46,423 bases of DNA. Origin: Prevotella sp. GTDB taxonomy: Bacteria > Bacteroidota > Bacteroidia > Bacteroidales > Bacteroidaceae. The translations under genes and the position numbers were made by a program. The stretch spans positions 1 to 46,423 of the forward strand of contig JAFTGB010000016.1 of assembly GCA_017458125.1 (NCBI GenBank). The letters run 5' to 3'. The notes beneath the pieces are model-generated. The model worked only from the letters and a program-made list of their open reading frames with translations. It had not been told where the DNA came from and ran no database searches. Of the stretch, positions 32,964 to 40,871 are shown piece after piece; positions within the stretch are counted from its first letter, which is position 1; each line of letters starts with the position of its first letter.

Positions 32964-34217
32964 ATGAATCAAGACGAACGCGAAATCCTACTGCAGAAGA
33001 TTGCAGAAGCAAATGCCAAGCTCCATGAAACCGAGCTTGCGCTAAACACAGCCAGACAAAAGCTGAACGAATACGAAGAGAAGGCACTCAAGGCTGAGAA
33101 AGCAAGCCGCATGAAGTCGCTCTTCCTGGCTAACATGAGCCATGAAATACGCACACCACTGAATGCTATTGAAGGTTTCTCGCGCATCATAGCTGAGACA
33201 GACTCATCAGAGGAGCGCATGAAGTATATGGAAATCGTCGAGAGCAACAACAGCCGACTCATGTCACTCATCAACGACATCCTGGACCTGTCAAGGGTCG
33301 AGGCTGGCGAAATATCCATCAAGAAATCCATGACCGACCTGAACGAACTGTGTCACAGCCTTCAGAACATCTTTAAGTTCCGCTGCCCGGACACCATTCA
33401 GCTGTTGTGGACGAAACCTACCATGAACGTTACGCTCAACACCGATGCCAACCGCGTCACACAGGTGTTCTCAAATCTGATAGGAAACTCGCTGAAACAT
33501 ACCGTCAGGGGCAGCATCAACTACGGATACCGGCTCATCAATGACGGCACAGAAGTGGAGTTCTTTGTGACCGACACGGGATCTGGCATAGCACCTGAAG
33601 ACATAGACAACATCTTCCAGACCTATGTCTCGCGCGACGCTGAGGTGCAGAACGGATACGGACTGGGGCTGGCTCTGTGCAAAACCATCATCGAGAAGAT
33701 GGAGGGTCATATAAACGTCACCTCCAAACTGGGCGAAGGCTCAACATTCCGCTTTGTGTTACCCTTCGACGGCACCATAGGCGGAATGACCAAGAACAGC
33801 CGCATCACCACCAACTCGCGAACCATACGCGCCACCACCAAGACCGACATGAAGGACGCACCGCTCATACTCGTAGCTGAAGACGAGGACAGCAACTATG
33901 AGCTGGTAAAGATAGTGCTGGCCAAGCGATACAGGCTGATGCGGGCCGTCAACGGCATAGAGGCTGTCACCTTCTGCGAGGATGAGCACCCCGACCTGGT
34001 GCTGATGGACATCCGTATGCCGGACATGAACGGACTTGATGCCACCCGCATCATCAAGGAGGTTAATCCCGACGTACCCATTGTGGCACTCAGCGCATAC
34101 GCCTTCGACGAGAACATCCGCGAGGCTCTGGGTGCCGGCTGCGACGAATTCGTGGCCAAGCCATTCCGTGTTGAGGACCTAATGGACATAGTGGAGAAAT
34201 ACACCAAAAACAAATAA
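32964..34217 (+). CDS. Cytoplasmic hybrid histidine kinase with receiver domain
   Basis: 417 residues. A coiled coil (about 1-50) replaces a sensor domain and no membrane helix is present. The HisKA domain has MSHEIRTPLNAIEGF with phospho-acceptor His60. The HATPase domain (about 165-275) has NLIGNSLKHT, DTGSGI and GLGLALC. A C-terminal receiver (about 293-417) has the DED acidic pocket and phospho-acceptor Asp349 in LVLMDIRMPD, with Lys in AKPF. It lacks an output domain, so phosphate must pass to another protein. The input signal must be intracellular or come from a partner bound by the coiled coil. It is followed by the EEP-family gene after 4 bp. Confidence 0.93.
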   Translation: MNQDEREILLQKIAEANAKLHETELALNTARQKLNEYEEKALKAEKASRMKSLFLANMSHEIRTPLNAIEGFSRIIAETDSSEERMKYMEIVESNNSRLMSLINDILDLSRVEAGEISIKKSMTDLNELCHSLQNIFKFRCPDTIQLLWTKPTMNVTLNTDANRVTQVFSNLIGNSLKHTVRGSINYGYRLINDGTEVEFFVTDTGSGIAPEDIDNIFQTYVSRDAEVQNGYGLGLALCKTIIEKMEGHINVTSKLGEGSTFRFVLPFDGTIGGMTKNSRITTNSRTIRATTKTDMKDAPLILVAEDEDSNYELVKIVLAKRYRLMRAVNGIEAVTFCEDEHPDLVLMDIRMPDMNGLDATRIIKEVNPDVPIVALSAYAFDENIREALGAGCDEFVAKPFRVEDLMDIVEKYTKNK

Positions 34218-34221
34218 AACC

Positions 34222-35277
34222 ATGGGTAAGTTAGCTGTTTACAAGTATGTGGCTATGATGTTTCTCATAGTTCAGATTATTGTGACCATCTTTACCTTCG
34301 AGGCACTCTTTGGAGGTGATGTAAACCCAATAGGACACTCGGCAAGAGCCATGTTAGTCTATATACTGCCATTGCTCATTGTGGCCAATGTCCTACTGCT
34401 CGTCTACTGGCTGATACGCCGCCGGTGGATATTTGCCATCATACCTGTAGTGACAATAGCCTGCAGCATACCCTATATGGGCACGCTGTTCCAAATTCGC
34501 AACGTGGACAAGGAAGCCGAAAGCCAGGCTGGCTTGAAGATTGCCACTTACAACGTGGCCATGTTCGGACGCGAGACGTCAGGTTTTAAGGCACTGGACA
34601 TTCTGGCCGAGGTGCGCCGTCAGAAAGTCGACATTCTCTGCCTGCAAGAGTATAACGAGACCAGCGGAGACAAGAAGAACTCTGAGAGTTACAAGGAGTA
34701 TTTCCCACACATGCAGATGGGACGCGACGATATGGTCATCTTCAGCCGATACCCCATCAAGGGCAACAAGACCATACTCTTCGACGACACAAACAACAGT
34801 GCCATGTGGGCTGACGTGGATGTCAACGGACAAGTCATACGAGTCTTCAACGTACACCTGCAGACAACAGGCATCAGCCGCACCATGCATCAGGCTGCCA
34901 AGATGCAGATGCAGAACTACGACATCAGCAACAGCCGTCTGTTGTCTGCCATCTTCGGAAACTACACGCTTGGCATGTACTTCAGGGCGAGCCAGGCCAC
35001 CATCGTAGCCAATGAGAAGCGGAAATCAGAAAAGCCCTGCATCGTCTGCGGCGACTTCAACGACGTTCCCTACTCCTACGTCTATAACACCATGTTAGGA
35101 AACATGGTCGACGGGTTCAAGGAGTGCGGTAGCGGATTTATGTATACGTTCCGTGGAGCCAAGTCGGTACGCATCGACTACATTTTCCACGATCAGTCGC
35201 TCAAGGGGCTGACATACTACAAAGGCGAGACAAACAACTCCGACCACTATCCTGTCTACATGAAGATTGCCATGTAG
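34222..35277 (+). CDS. Membrane-anchored endonuclease/exonuclease/phosphatase-family protein
   Basis: 351 residues. Two or three N-terminal membrane helices (about 8-28, 40-62, 68-85) are followed by an EEP domain (about 105-351) with the standard residues: IATYNVAMFG, ILCLQEYNE (metal-binding Glu), VFNVHLQTTG, VCGDFNDVP (Asp and Asn) and the final NNSDHYPV (catalytic Asp-His). Members cleave phosphodiesters in nucleic acids, lipids or inositol phosphates; membrane anchoring and the exposed domain suggest a lipid or extracellular substrate, but this is open. The start lies 4 bp after the histidine kinase stop and the gene ends at a strong terminator. Confidence 0.9.
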   Translation: MGKLAVYKYVAMMFLIVQIIVTIFTFEALFGGDVNPIGHSARAMLVYILPLLIVANVLLLVYWLIRRRWIFAIIPVVTIACSIPYMGTLFQIRNVDKEAESQAGLKIATYNVAMFGRETSGFKALDILAEVRRQKVDILCLQEYNETSGDKKNSESYKEYFPHMQMGRDDMVIFSRYPIKGNKTILFDDTNNSAMWADVDVNGQVIRVFNVHLQTTGISRTMHQAAKMQMQNYDISNSRLLSAIFGNYTLGMYFRASQATIVANEKRKSEKPCIVCGDFNDVPYSYVYNTMLGNMVDGFKECGSGFMYTFRGAKSVRIDYIFHDQSLKGLTYYKGETNNSDHYPVYMKIAM

Positions 35278-35299
35278 TCAAACATGGAGGTGCAAACAA

Positions 35300-35340
35300 A
35301 AATCCCTGCCAGATTGTCTATTGGCAGGGATTTCTTTTAT
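35300..35340. terminator. Bidirectional terminator between converging genes
   Basis: Perfect 12-bp arms (35300-35311 and 35322-35333) around a 10-base loop, with T-rich tails on both strands. It ends the EEP-family gene on the plus strand and the AlaX-like gene on the minus strand, overlapping the last bases of the latter. Confidence 0.9.
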
Positions 35341-35810
35341 TGTATAATCTTGAAACGTACCCTGAACGAGTGCTCATGCTCATCCCAGTTGGTACCAAGC
35401 ATCTCGAAACGGCCTATCTGTGCCGTTGAGCGTACGTGCTTTCCAATGCAGGGACAGACGTCATATTCGCCGATGCGTACCAGGCGGATGGTGTCGGAGG
35501 CATCGTCTGGCAGACGGTCAAGCCTGACATCAGAGGGGATGTCGTCACGCGAGACGTACTCAAAGGTGACAGGGAGGTCTTCGGCTATCAGCCGTTGCAT
35601 CTCGCGCTCTATCTCTTTCTCCTCCTGACGGCTGGGCTTGTGGTCAAGATAAAAACTCATCTTGCTCTTCTTGCGCTCTATATGAGCGTTATAGGAACGC
35701 TCGCAACCAAAGAGTCTGACCATTGTCTGGTTCAGCAAGTGCTCCGCCGTGTGCGCGGGCGGGAACTCTTCCTTATTATGCTCGTTCAACATGTAATCGT
35801 CTGACATCAT
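35337..35810 (-). CDS. AlaX-like aminoacyl-tRNA editing protein
   Basis: 157 residues corresponding to the second additional domain found in threonyl- and alanyl-tRNA synthetases. Zinc ligands are His20 and His24 in HTAEHLLNQ, and Cys121 and His125 in CIGKH. Free-standing proteins of this type (AlaX) hydrolyse Ser- or Gly-tRNA-Ala. The protein lacks a synthetase or tRNA-anticodon domain. It is shorter than typical AlaX-M, so exact substrate is uncertain. It lies 4 bp after the GH13 gene as the last gene of the fabD operon. Confidence 0.85.
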   Translation of the reverse strand: MMSDDYMLNEHNKEEFPPAHTAEHLLNQTMVRLFGCERSYNAHIERKKSKMSFYLDHKPSRQEEKEIEREMQRLIAEDLPVTFEYVSRDDIPSDVRLDRLPDDASDTIRLVRIGEYDVCPCIGKHVRSTAQIGRFEMLGTNWDEHEHSFRVRFKIIQ

Positions 35811-35814
35811 CTTG

Positions 35815-37464
35815 CTACACTTTCAGTTTCCAAATTCTTCCGCCGTGTGCTCCAACAGCCATTCTGACAGAGCCGTCCTTCTTCAGCCGAACAGCCAGCT
35901 TCTCCTTAGTAAGCAAGTCGGTGGCTATGGCATTCCGCTCCTTGAGTTGCAGATAGTCGAAGGCATGAGTCGGAATGTTGACGTCGATGACAGCTTCCTG
36001 GTCGTCGAAGTTCACAGCCACCAGAAGCATCTCGTCATCGGCCTTACGCAAGAAGGCATACTGCCGCTCCAAGTGCCTGTTCACATACATCAGGTCGAAG
36101 AAGTCACCATTGGTGACGGCCTTCTCCTTGACAGCGACAAGCATCGTGCTCTTGTAGATGCGGTACAACTCCTGTTCGCTCTCCGTCAACTTCTTTTGCG
36201 CTGCACGGCATAGCGTGTCCACACTCCAGTAGTCAAAGATAGTGGTACGTCCGTCGTTACCGCTGAAGCCCTCATGATCCATACCATGTTCGCCATACTC
36301 CTGACCGGCATAAAGCATGAAAGGATTCTGCTGCAACAGCAGCGATACCATCATAGCAGGAACACCCCTGCGCCCGTCAGAGGCAAAGAAGTCGCTGGCT
36401 ATGCGCTGCTCGTCATGGTTCTCCAGAAAGTACAGCATGTGGTCGCGAATGTCATCCGTCTGCTGCCATGCCTGACTGATAGCTGATGTCGGAGCGTGGT
36501 GACAGATGACGCTACGCAGTGTATCGTACATGCCCACTTTGTCGTAAAGCCAGTCGAAGCCTGAAACCAGGTAGCGACGGTACTCGTATGGGTTATACAC
36601 CTCGCCCACGAAGACGATATGTTTGTACTTCTTCTTCACACGAGCTATGGCGTATTCCCAGAACTCGGCAGGCACCATCTCAGCCATGTCGCAACGGAAA
36701 CCGTCAACGCCTTTCTTCGCCCAGAACATCAGAATATCTGCCATCTTGAGCCAAGTGTCAGGTGTGGGGTTGAAGTAGCCTATACGACCGGCATAGTAGT
36801 CAACGCCATAGTTCAGCTTTATCGTCTCATACCAGTCGTTTTGTCCCGGCGCATTGTCAAAGTGGTCATTGCCTGTAGCCTTGGCAGGTTCCTCTATATA
36901 GGGTTCCGCCTCACCATGATACAAGTCGAAATAGGGTGCAAAACGCTGTCCGGGACAATAGTAGAAATTGTTGTGCGGATCGAAACCGTGCAACACGTTG
37001 TCCTTCTCGCCAAGGTCCTTTACTCCACGAGGTTTGCTGATGGACTTATACTGGCGGGCCACATGATTGGGTACAAAATCTATGATGACCTTCAGACCGG
37101 CCTTGTGAGTGCGTTCCACCAACTGTTCAAACTCATGCATCCTCAGGTTGACATCAGTAGCCAAGTCTGGGTCTACATCATAATAGTCGGCTATGGCATA
37201 GGGCGAGCCAGCCCTACCCTTCACGACGGCAGGATGCTGACGGGGAATGCCGTAGGACGTATAGTCGGTCTGGGTAGCATGACGAATGATACCTGTATAC
37301 CAAACATGACTGACGCCCATGGACGCGATATCCTTCAGCACTTTAGGTGTGAAGTCAGCCATCTTGCCACAACCGTTATCGGCAATCGTGCCGTTCTCCT
37401 TGCGGGTAACGTTACGATTGCCGAAAAGTCGTGTAAATACTTGGTAGATAATAACCTTATCCAT
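35815..37464 (-). CDS. Cytoplasmic GH13 alpha-amylase-family enzyme
   Basis: 549 residues with no signal peptide. The four GH13 motifs are present: VIIDFVPNH, GVDGFRCDMAEMVP (Asp nucleophile), IVFVGEVYN (acid/base Glu) and FLENHDEQR (transition-state Asp). A C-terminal beta domain (about 460-549) follows. It should act on intracellular glycogen or maltodextrin and so complements the glycogen synthase and phosphorylase at the start of the window, although it is encoded 33 kb away with fabD. Whether it is a hydrolase or a transferase is not clear from the motifs. Confidence 0.92.
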   Translation of the reverse strand: MDKVIIYQVFTRLFGNRNVTRKENGTIADNGCGKMADFTPKVLKDIASMGVSHVWYTGIIRHATQTDYTSYGIPRQHPAVVKGRAGSPYAIADYYDVDPDLATDVNLRMHEFEQLVERTHKAGLKVIIDFVPNHVARQYKSISKPRGVKDLGEKDNVLHGFDPHNNFYYCPGQRFAPYFDLYHGEAEPYIEEPAKATGNDHFDNAPGQNDWYETIKLNYGVDYYAGRIGYFNPTPDTWLKMADILMFWAKKGVDGFRCDMAEMVPAEFWEYAIARVKKKYKHIVFVGEVYNPYEYRRYLVSGFDWLYDKVGMYDTLRSVICHHAPTSAISQAWQQTDDIRDHMLYFLENHDEQRIASDFFASDGRRGVPAMMVSLLLQQNPFMLYAGQEYGEHGMDHEGFSGNDGRTTIFDYWSVDTLCRAAQKKLTESEQELYRIYKSTMLVAVKEKAVTNGDFFDLMYVNRHLERQYAFLRKADDEMLLVAVNFDDQEAVIDVNIPTHAFDYLQLKERNAIATDLLTKEKLAVRLKKDGSVRMAVGAHGGRIWKLKV

Positions 37465-37501
37465 CAGCCGTATTTTTTCTTTAAGGTTTTGCGTTTGATG
37501 T

Positions 37502-38389
37502 TTAAAGAATGCCGTGAGCAGACACCTCTTTATTTATTTTAGATATCATGCCCTGCAAAGCCTTGCCGGGACCACACTCCGTGAAGTCGTCAGCACCGTC
37601 AGCTATCATGTTCTGGACAATCTGAGTCCACAGCACACTGCTGGTCAGCTGGGCTATCAGGTTGGCCTTGATTTCTGCAGGAGCAGTATGAGGCTTGCCG
37701 TCCACGTTCTGGTAGACAGGGCACTTGGGAGTCTGGAATTCAGTAGCCTCGATGGCTGCCTGAAGTTCGTCCTTGGCAGGTTGCATCAGCGGCGAATGGA
37801 AAGCACCGCCAACCTTCAAAGGAAGTGCACGCTTGGCACCTGCTGCCTTCAACTGCTCACAGGCCTCGTTGATGGCTTCGATGTCACCAGAAATAACTAA
37901 CTGGCCGGGATTATTATAGTTGGCACATACCACCACATGTCCCTCACGGTTGATACCGGCACAAATCTCCTCAACCTTCTCGTCAGGCAGACCTATAATG
38001 GCAGCCATTGTCGAGGGCTGAGCCTCGCAAGCCTTCTGCATGGCCATGGCACGGGCGTACACCAGTTTCATACCGTCCTCAAAAGACAAGGCACCAGCGG
38101 CTACCAGTGCAGAGAACTCACCCAGCGAGTGACCAGCCACCATGTCGGGCTTAAAGGCATCACCCATGCAGATAGCTGAAATGACACTATGCAGGAACAC
38201 AGCAGGCTGGGTCACCTTCGTCTGCTTCAAGTCGTCGTCAGTACCATTGAACATGATGTCGGTGATACTATATCCCAGTATCTGGTTAGCCTTCTCAAAC
38301 AGTTCCTTAGCCGTCTGGTTGTTGTCATACAGGTCTTTACCCATACCTACAAACTGGGCTCCCTGCCCAGGAAATACAAATGCTTTCAT
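37502..38389 (-). CDS. fabD: Malonyl-CoA:ACP transacylase
   Basis: Loads malonyl groups onto acyl carrier protein for fatty acid synthesis. 295 residues with FPGQGAQFVGMG at 6-17, the active-site Ser88 in VAGHSLGEFSAL and catalytic His198 in GAFHSPLM. Full length. It is the first gene of an operon with the GH13 enzyme (37 bp gap) and the AlaX-like gene. Its promoter has an inverted repeat filling the spacer. Confidence 0.96.
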   Translation of the reverse strand: MKAFVFPGQGAQFVGMGKDLYDNNQTAKELFEKANQILGYSITDIMFNGTDDDLKQTKVTQPAVFLHSVISAICMGDAFKPDMVAGHSLGEFSALVAAGALSFEDGMKLVYARAMAMQKACEAQPSTMAAIIGLPDEKVEEICAGINREGHVVVCANYNNPGQLVISGDIEAINEACEQLKAAGAKRALPLKVGGAFHSPLMQPAKDELQAAIEATEFQTPKCPVYQNVDGKPHTAPAEIKANLIAQLTSSVLWTQIVQNMIADGADDFTECGPGKALQGMISKINKEVSAHGIL

Positions 38390-38436
38390 GCTTAATTAAT
38401 TTTGTTCTTGAATTATTATGTTTCCAAAACTGCCTG

Positions 38437-38468
38437 CAAAGTTAGCTATTTTTGCTGAAATAGCCAAA
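38437..38468 (-). promoter_or_regulatory. fabD promoter with inverted-repeat spacer
   Basis: Minus strand TTTG (38465-38468), a 20-base spacer, TAACTTTG (38437-38444). The spacer 38445-38464 is itself an inverted repeat with 7-bp perfect arms (GCTATTT and AAATAGC, six bases apart), a good operator candidate. Confidence 0.75.
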
Positions 38469-38503
38469 TATCTTTAATTATTTGAACTAAACTTGCAAAT
38501 AAA

Positions 38504-38535
38504 TTTGGCTGTTTCAGAAATAAGTAGTATCTTTG
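38504..38535 (+). promoter_or_regulatory. Promoter of tRNA-Ser
   Basis: TTTG (38504-38507), 20 bases, TATCTTTG (38528-38535); transcription should start near 38541, eight bases before the mature tRNA. Confidence 0.8.
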
Positions 38536-38548
38536 CAGCCGATTTCAA

Positions 38549-38636
38549 GGAAGGTTGGCAGAGTGATCGATCGCGCTGGACTCGAAATCCGGTATACCCC
38601 TTTCGGGTATCGGGGGTTTGAATCCCTCACCTTCCG
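38549..38636 (+). tRNA. tRNA-Ser (anticodon CGA)
   Basis: 88 bases with the long variable arm of class II tRNAs (arms TACCCC and GGGTA around TTTC). The acceptor stem GGAAGGT/ACCTTCC is at 38549-38555 and 38629-38635, with discriminator G at 38636. Anticodon stem CTGGA/TCCGG holds loop CTCGAAA, with CGA at 38583-38585, reading UCG. The T loop is TTTGAAT in place of the usual TTCGAAT. CCA is not encoded. Confidence 0.95.
38625..38635 (+). repeat. Attachment-site core, copy 1 (tRNA 3' end)
   Basis: CCTCACCTTCC forms the last bases of the tRNA acceptor stem and recurs exactly at 39036-39046, as expected where an element has integrated into a tRNA gene. Confidence 0.6.
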
Positions 38637-38665
38637 CAAAAGGAGCCTCTCTCCGCTATTTAATG

Positions 38666-38696
38666 AAAAGGGAACCTTACGGGTCCCCTTTTTTGT
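38666..38696 (+). terminator. Terminator after tRNA-Ser
   Basis: Arms AAAAGGGAAC and GTCCCCTTTT (one mismatch) around the loop CTTACGG, followed by a T run. It lies 30 bases after the tRNA. Confidence 0.8.
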
Positions 38697-38804
38697 TACC
38701 ACAAGCTATCAATCATGTAAAAATTATGTACATCGCTTCCTTTTATTCTGTATAATGTACATACAAAACAGCCCTCATTAACATTCTAAAAGCAAAAATT
38801 AACA

Positions 38805-38972
38805 ATGAATAACAAATATCCTCAGATTTCTTTTGTATTTGACAGAAGAAAAAAGGCCAATCCAACCACAAAGTCTTCAGTTGACATGAGAATATGTTAC
38901 AACTACAAGTGGACGGGCATTGATGAGGTTTCACTGTGTATTATATACGTATTAGAAGGTACATATTACTAA
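38805..38972 (+). pseudogene. Truncated tyrosine integrase (N-terminal arm-binding domain only)
   Basis: A 55-codon reading frame begins MNNKYPQISFVFDRRKKANP, then SSVDMRICYNYKWTGI. ISFVFDRRK...A followed by ...MRI.YNYK...TGI is how many Bacteroidales phage/ICE integrases begin (arm-type DNA-binding domain). It looks shortened by a few residues before TGI, then leaves the family pattern and stops. No core-binding or catalytic domain follows. Its position directly after a tRNA, between two copies of the tRNA 3' end, is where an integrase of a tRNA-targeting element belongs, so it is read as the remnant of a deleted element. Confidence 0.6.
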
Positions 38973-39035
38973 GGAATATTGAGATAACGTAAGGTGTTGG
39001 TTTCCAACACGGTTACTTGCTATAAGGAAAGGGAA

Positions 39036-39046
39036 CCTCACCTTCC
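39036..39046 (+). repeat. Attachment-site core, copy 2
   Basis: CCTCACCTTCC, identical to the tRNA-Ser 3' end and 411 bp from it, followed 13 bases later by a perfect terminator (39060-39082). That terminator was probably the original one of the tRNA gene before insertion. Confidence 0.6.
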
Positions 39047-39059
39047 ACTTCAACAATTA

Positions 39060-39089
39060 AAGAGGACTAAGACAGTCCTCTTCTTGTTT
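39060..39089 (+). terminator. Rho-independent terminator, probably the displaced tRNA-Ser terminator
   Basis: Perfect 9-bp arms AAGAGGACT and AGTCCTCTT around AAGAC, followed by CTTGTTTTT. No gene now precedes it. Confidence 0.8.
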
Positions 39090-39129
39090 TTCTGATACTG
39101 CTGGTTATGTACAGAATAGCCGCTGACTG

Positions 39130-39195
39130 GAATGAAACGTTAATTCCCGGCGAGTAATGCGTTAATTTTCAATGAATAATGCGTTAATTCCTGGC
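39130..39195. repeat. 22-bp tandem array, locus 3 (three units)
   Basis: Three units of exactly 22 bp start at 39130, 39152 and 39174, each containing CGTTAATT; units 1 and 3 end in TTAATTCCCGGC and TTAATTCCTGGC, while unit 2 ends in TTAATTTTCAAT. The array lies 36 bp past the stop of the EamA transporter gene. The sequence differs from loci 1 and 2 but the period and the 3'-of-gene position are the same. Confidence 0.7.
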
Positions 39196-39231
39196 GAATG
39201 CAACTCGACAATTGCTGATTAAAGCCATAAC

Positions 39232-40167
39232 TTACGACTTCCAGCGCCAAGTCTTTCTGACGATGGTGCTGATAGTGTGGGTGATAGTGTGCAAATGGAA
39301 ATTCTTACCCAGCACTATCAGCAGTACTGCGGAAAGGATAAGCGCGATGCCGATAATGAGCCGGAAGGTGAGTGACTCGCCAAACACCATCACTCCGACG
39401 GCTACGGCGGTCAACGGCTCCAAGGCTCCCATGATGGCCGTTGACGTGGCTCCTACCTCGTGAACGGAGATGGTCATCAGTACAAGTGAAAGAACGGTCG
39501 GCACCAAGCCCAACCAACAGGCAAAGAACCATGCTCGCGGCGATGGCGGCAGCATCAGATGCTGGTCGGCTGAGGTGAACGAATAAACCGCCAGCGAGAG
39601 CATACATATCAACAGCACGTAGAACGTAAGTTTCAACGACGACATACAAATGCTTGACTGATTAACCACCACAATATAGACGGCGTATGTCAGTGAAGAC
39701 ATCATCACCAGAAGAATGCCTATCATGCTGAGCGACATGCCGCCAGCATCCCCCTTGTATAGCAAGCAGATACCTGCTAATGCAAGAATGATGGCGGTGA
39801 ACGTTGAAACCGTGATTTTCTCTCGGAAGAATGTAGCCATGATGATCGCCACCATCACAGGATAGACAAACAGGATGGTAGAGGCAATGCCGGCATCCAT
39901 GAAGCGGAAACTCTGATAATAGGTGATACTTGACGCTGCAAAAAGCAATCCGAGCAAACCAAGCGTCTTCATTTCACTGCCGTTGATGCGGAATGACTTG
40001 CGCTCCACAAGCAGCATGACCGCCAGCATAAGTACAGCCATTGAAAAACGGTAAAAGAGGACGGACGATGTATTCACACCCTCCTCATAGAGAGGTAGGG
40101 CACCAAACGGATTGGTGCCATAACAGACAGCGGCCATTATGCCGCAGATAATTCCTTTATTTTTCAT
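39232..40167 (-). CDS. EamA/DMT-family transporter
   Basis: 311 residues with about ten hydrophobic helices arranged as two EamA repeats. Repeat 1 starts IICGIMAAVCYGTNPFGALPLYEEGV, and repeat 2 starts MIGILLVMMSSLTYAVYIVVV. Helix 9 has the usual GALEPLTAVAVGVMVFGE. It is an inner-membrane carrier for metabolites or amino acids; substrate cannot be predicted. It follows the YgjP-like metallopeptidase gene by 32 bp on the same strand. Confidence 0.9.
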   Translation of the reverse strand: MKNKGIICGIMAAVCYGTNPFGALPLYEEGVNTSSVLFYRFSMAVLMLAVMLLVERKSFRINGSEMKTLGLLGLLFAASSITYYQSFRFMDAGIASTILFVYPVMVAIIMATFFREKITVSTFTAIILALAGICLLYKGDAGGMSLSMIGILLVMMSSLTYAVYIVVVNQSSICMSSLKLTFYVLLICMLSLAVYSFTSADQHLMLPPSPRAWFFACWLGLVPTVLSLVLMTISVHEVGATSTAIMGALEPLTAVAVGVMVFGESLTFRLIIGIALILSAVLLIVLGKNFHLHTITHTISTIVRKTWRWKS

Positions 40168-40199
40168 TTTTCAACAATCGTTGCGCTGTGTCTCGTATT

Positions 40200-40766
40200 T
40201 CAAACATCGTCATCATCCTCCATCCTACTTATTTGTCTTGTCTCTCGGCGAGCTTCCTTCCAACGCGGGAAGTTCTTGTCCATCAAGGCGTGAAAACGGG
40301 CATTGTGGCTGGGCTCCAACAGATGACACAATTCATGGACTACCACATGCTCCACACACCACTCTGGCAACAGCAACAGGTAGAGCGAGAAACAGATGCT
40401 CCTATTCCGGATATTACACACCCCCCAACGGGATATCATTGCTTTGTAACAGACCAATGAGGGTCGCACCCCTATCTCCTTCGAGCGGCGTTCCACCATC
40501 GGTTCTATCAGGGTTTTCAGACGTTGGAGAGCATCATCGACCTGTGCCTGCGTCTGCAAGGGCAACTGACTGTAAAACATTGTCCTGCGCTGCTGAGTTT
40601 GACAGGTTTTCCGTCGTGCCACGCTAATCCACTCGCTATGTTCTTCAATAAACCGTTCCAACTCCCGCTTCGGCATACCGATAGGAGCCGACACATGCAC
40701 ATCGCCATTTTTCACAATACGAATAGAGAGCCTGCTGGTTCGCCTGTATGTTATCTGTATCGCCAT
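40200..40766 (-). CDS. YgjP-like (DUF45) zinc metallopeptidase-fold protein
   Basis: 188 residues. The zinc motif is HELCH at 144-148 with the third ligand expected at His155 in EPSHNARFH. The conserved SRWGVCN...SICFSLYLLLLPEWCVEHVVVHELCHL block lies upstream. The N-terminal half is a beta-rich domain (ITYRRTSRLSIRIVKNGDVHVSAPIG). The family resembles SprT/WLM peptidases and is usually annotated 'M48 family' or YgjP; its real substrate is not established. First gene of a pair with the EamA transporter. No clear promoter was seen in 40767-40871. Confidence 0.88.
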   Translation of the reverse strand: MAIQITYRRTSRLSIRIVKNGDVHVSAPIGMPKRELERFIEEHSEWISVARRKTCQTQQRRTMFYSQLPLQTQAQVDDALQRLKTLIEPMVERRSKEIGVRPSLVCYKAMISRWGVCNIRNRSICFSLYLLLLPEWCVEHVVVHELCHLLEPSHNARFHALMDKNFPRWKEARRETRQISRMEDDDDV

Positions 40767-40871
40767 GCTTTTTATTCTACCCGGACTTTCAAGTGGCTGT
40801 TGATAAATGCTTCTTTATTCACAATTATATATTTTAAATGATTAAACTTATTCCTAAAGGGCATGGTACCT

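Noticed and set aside
38514-38702. 62-codon minus-strand frame over tRNA-Ser
   Set aside because: Antisense to a structurally complete tRNA and its terminator.
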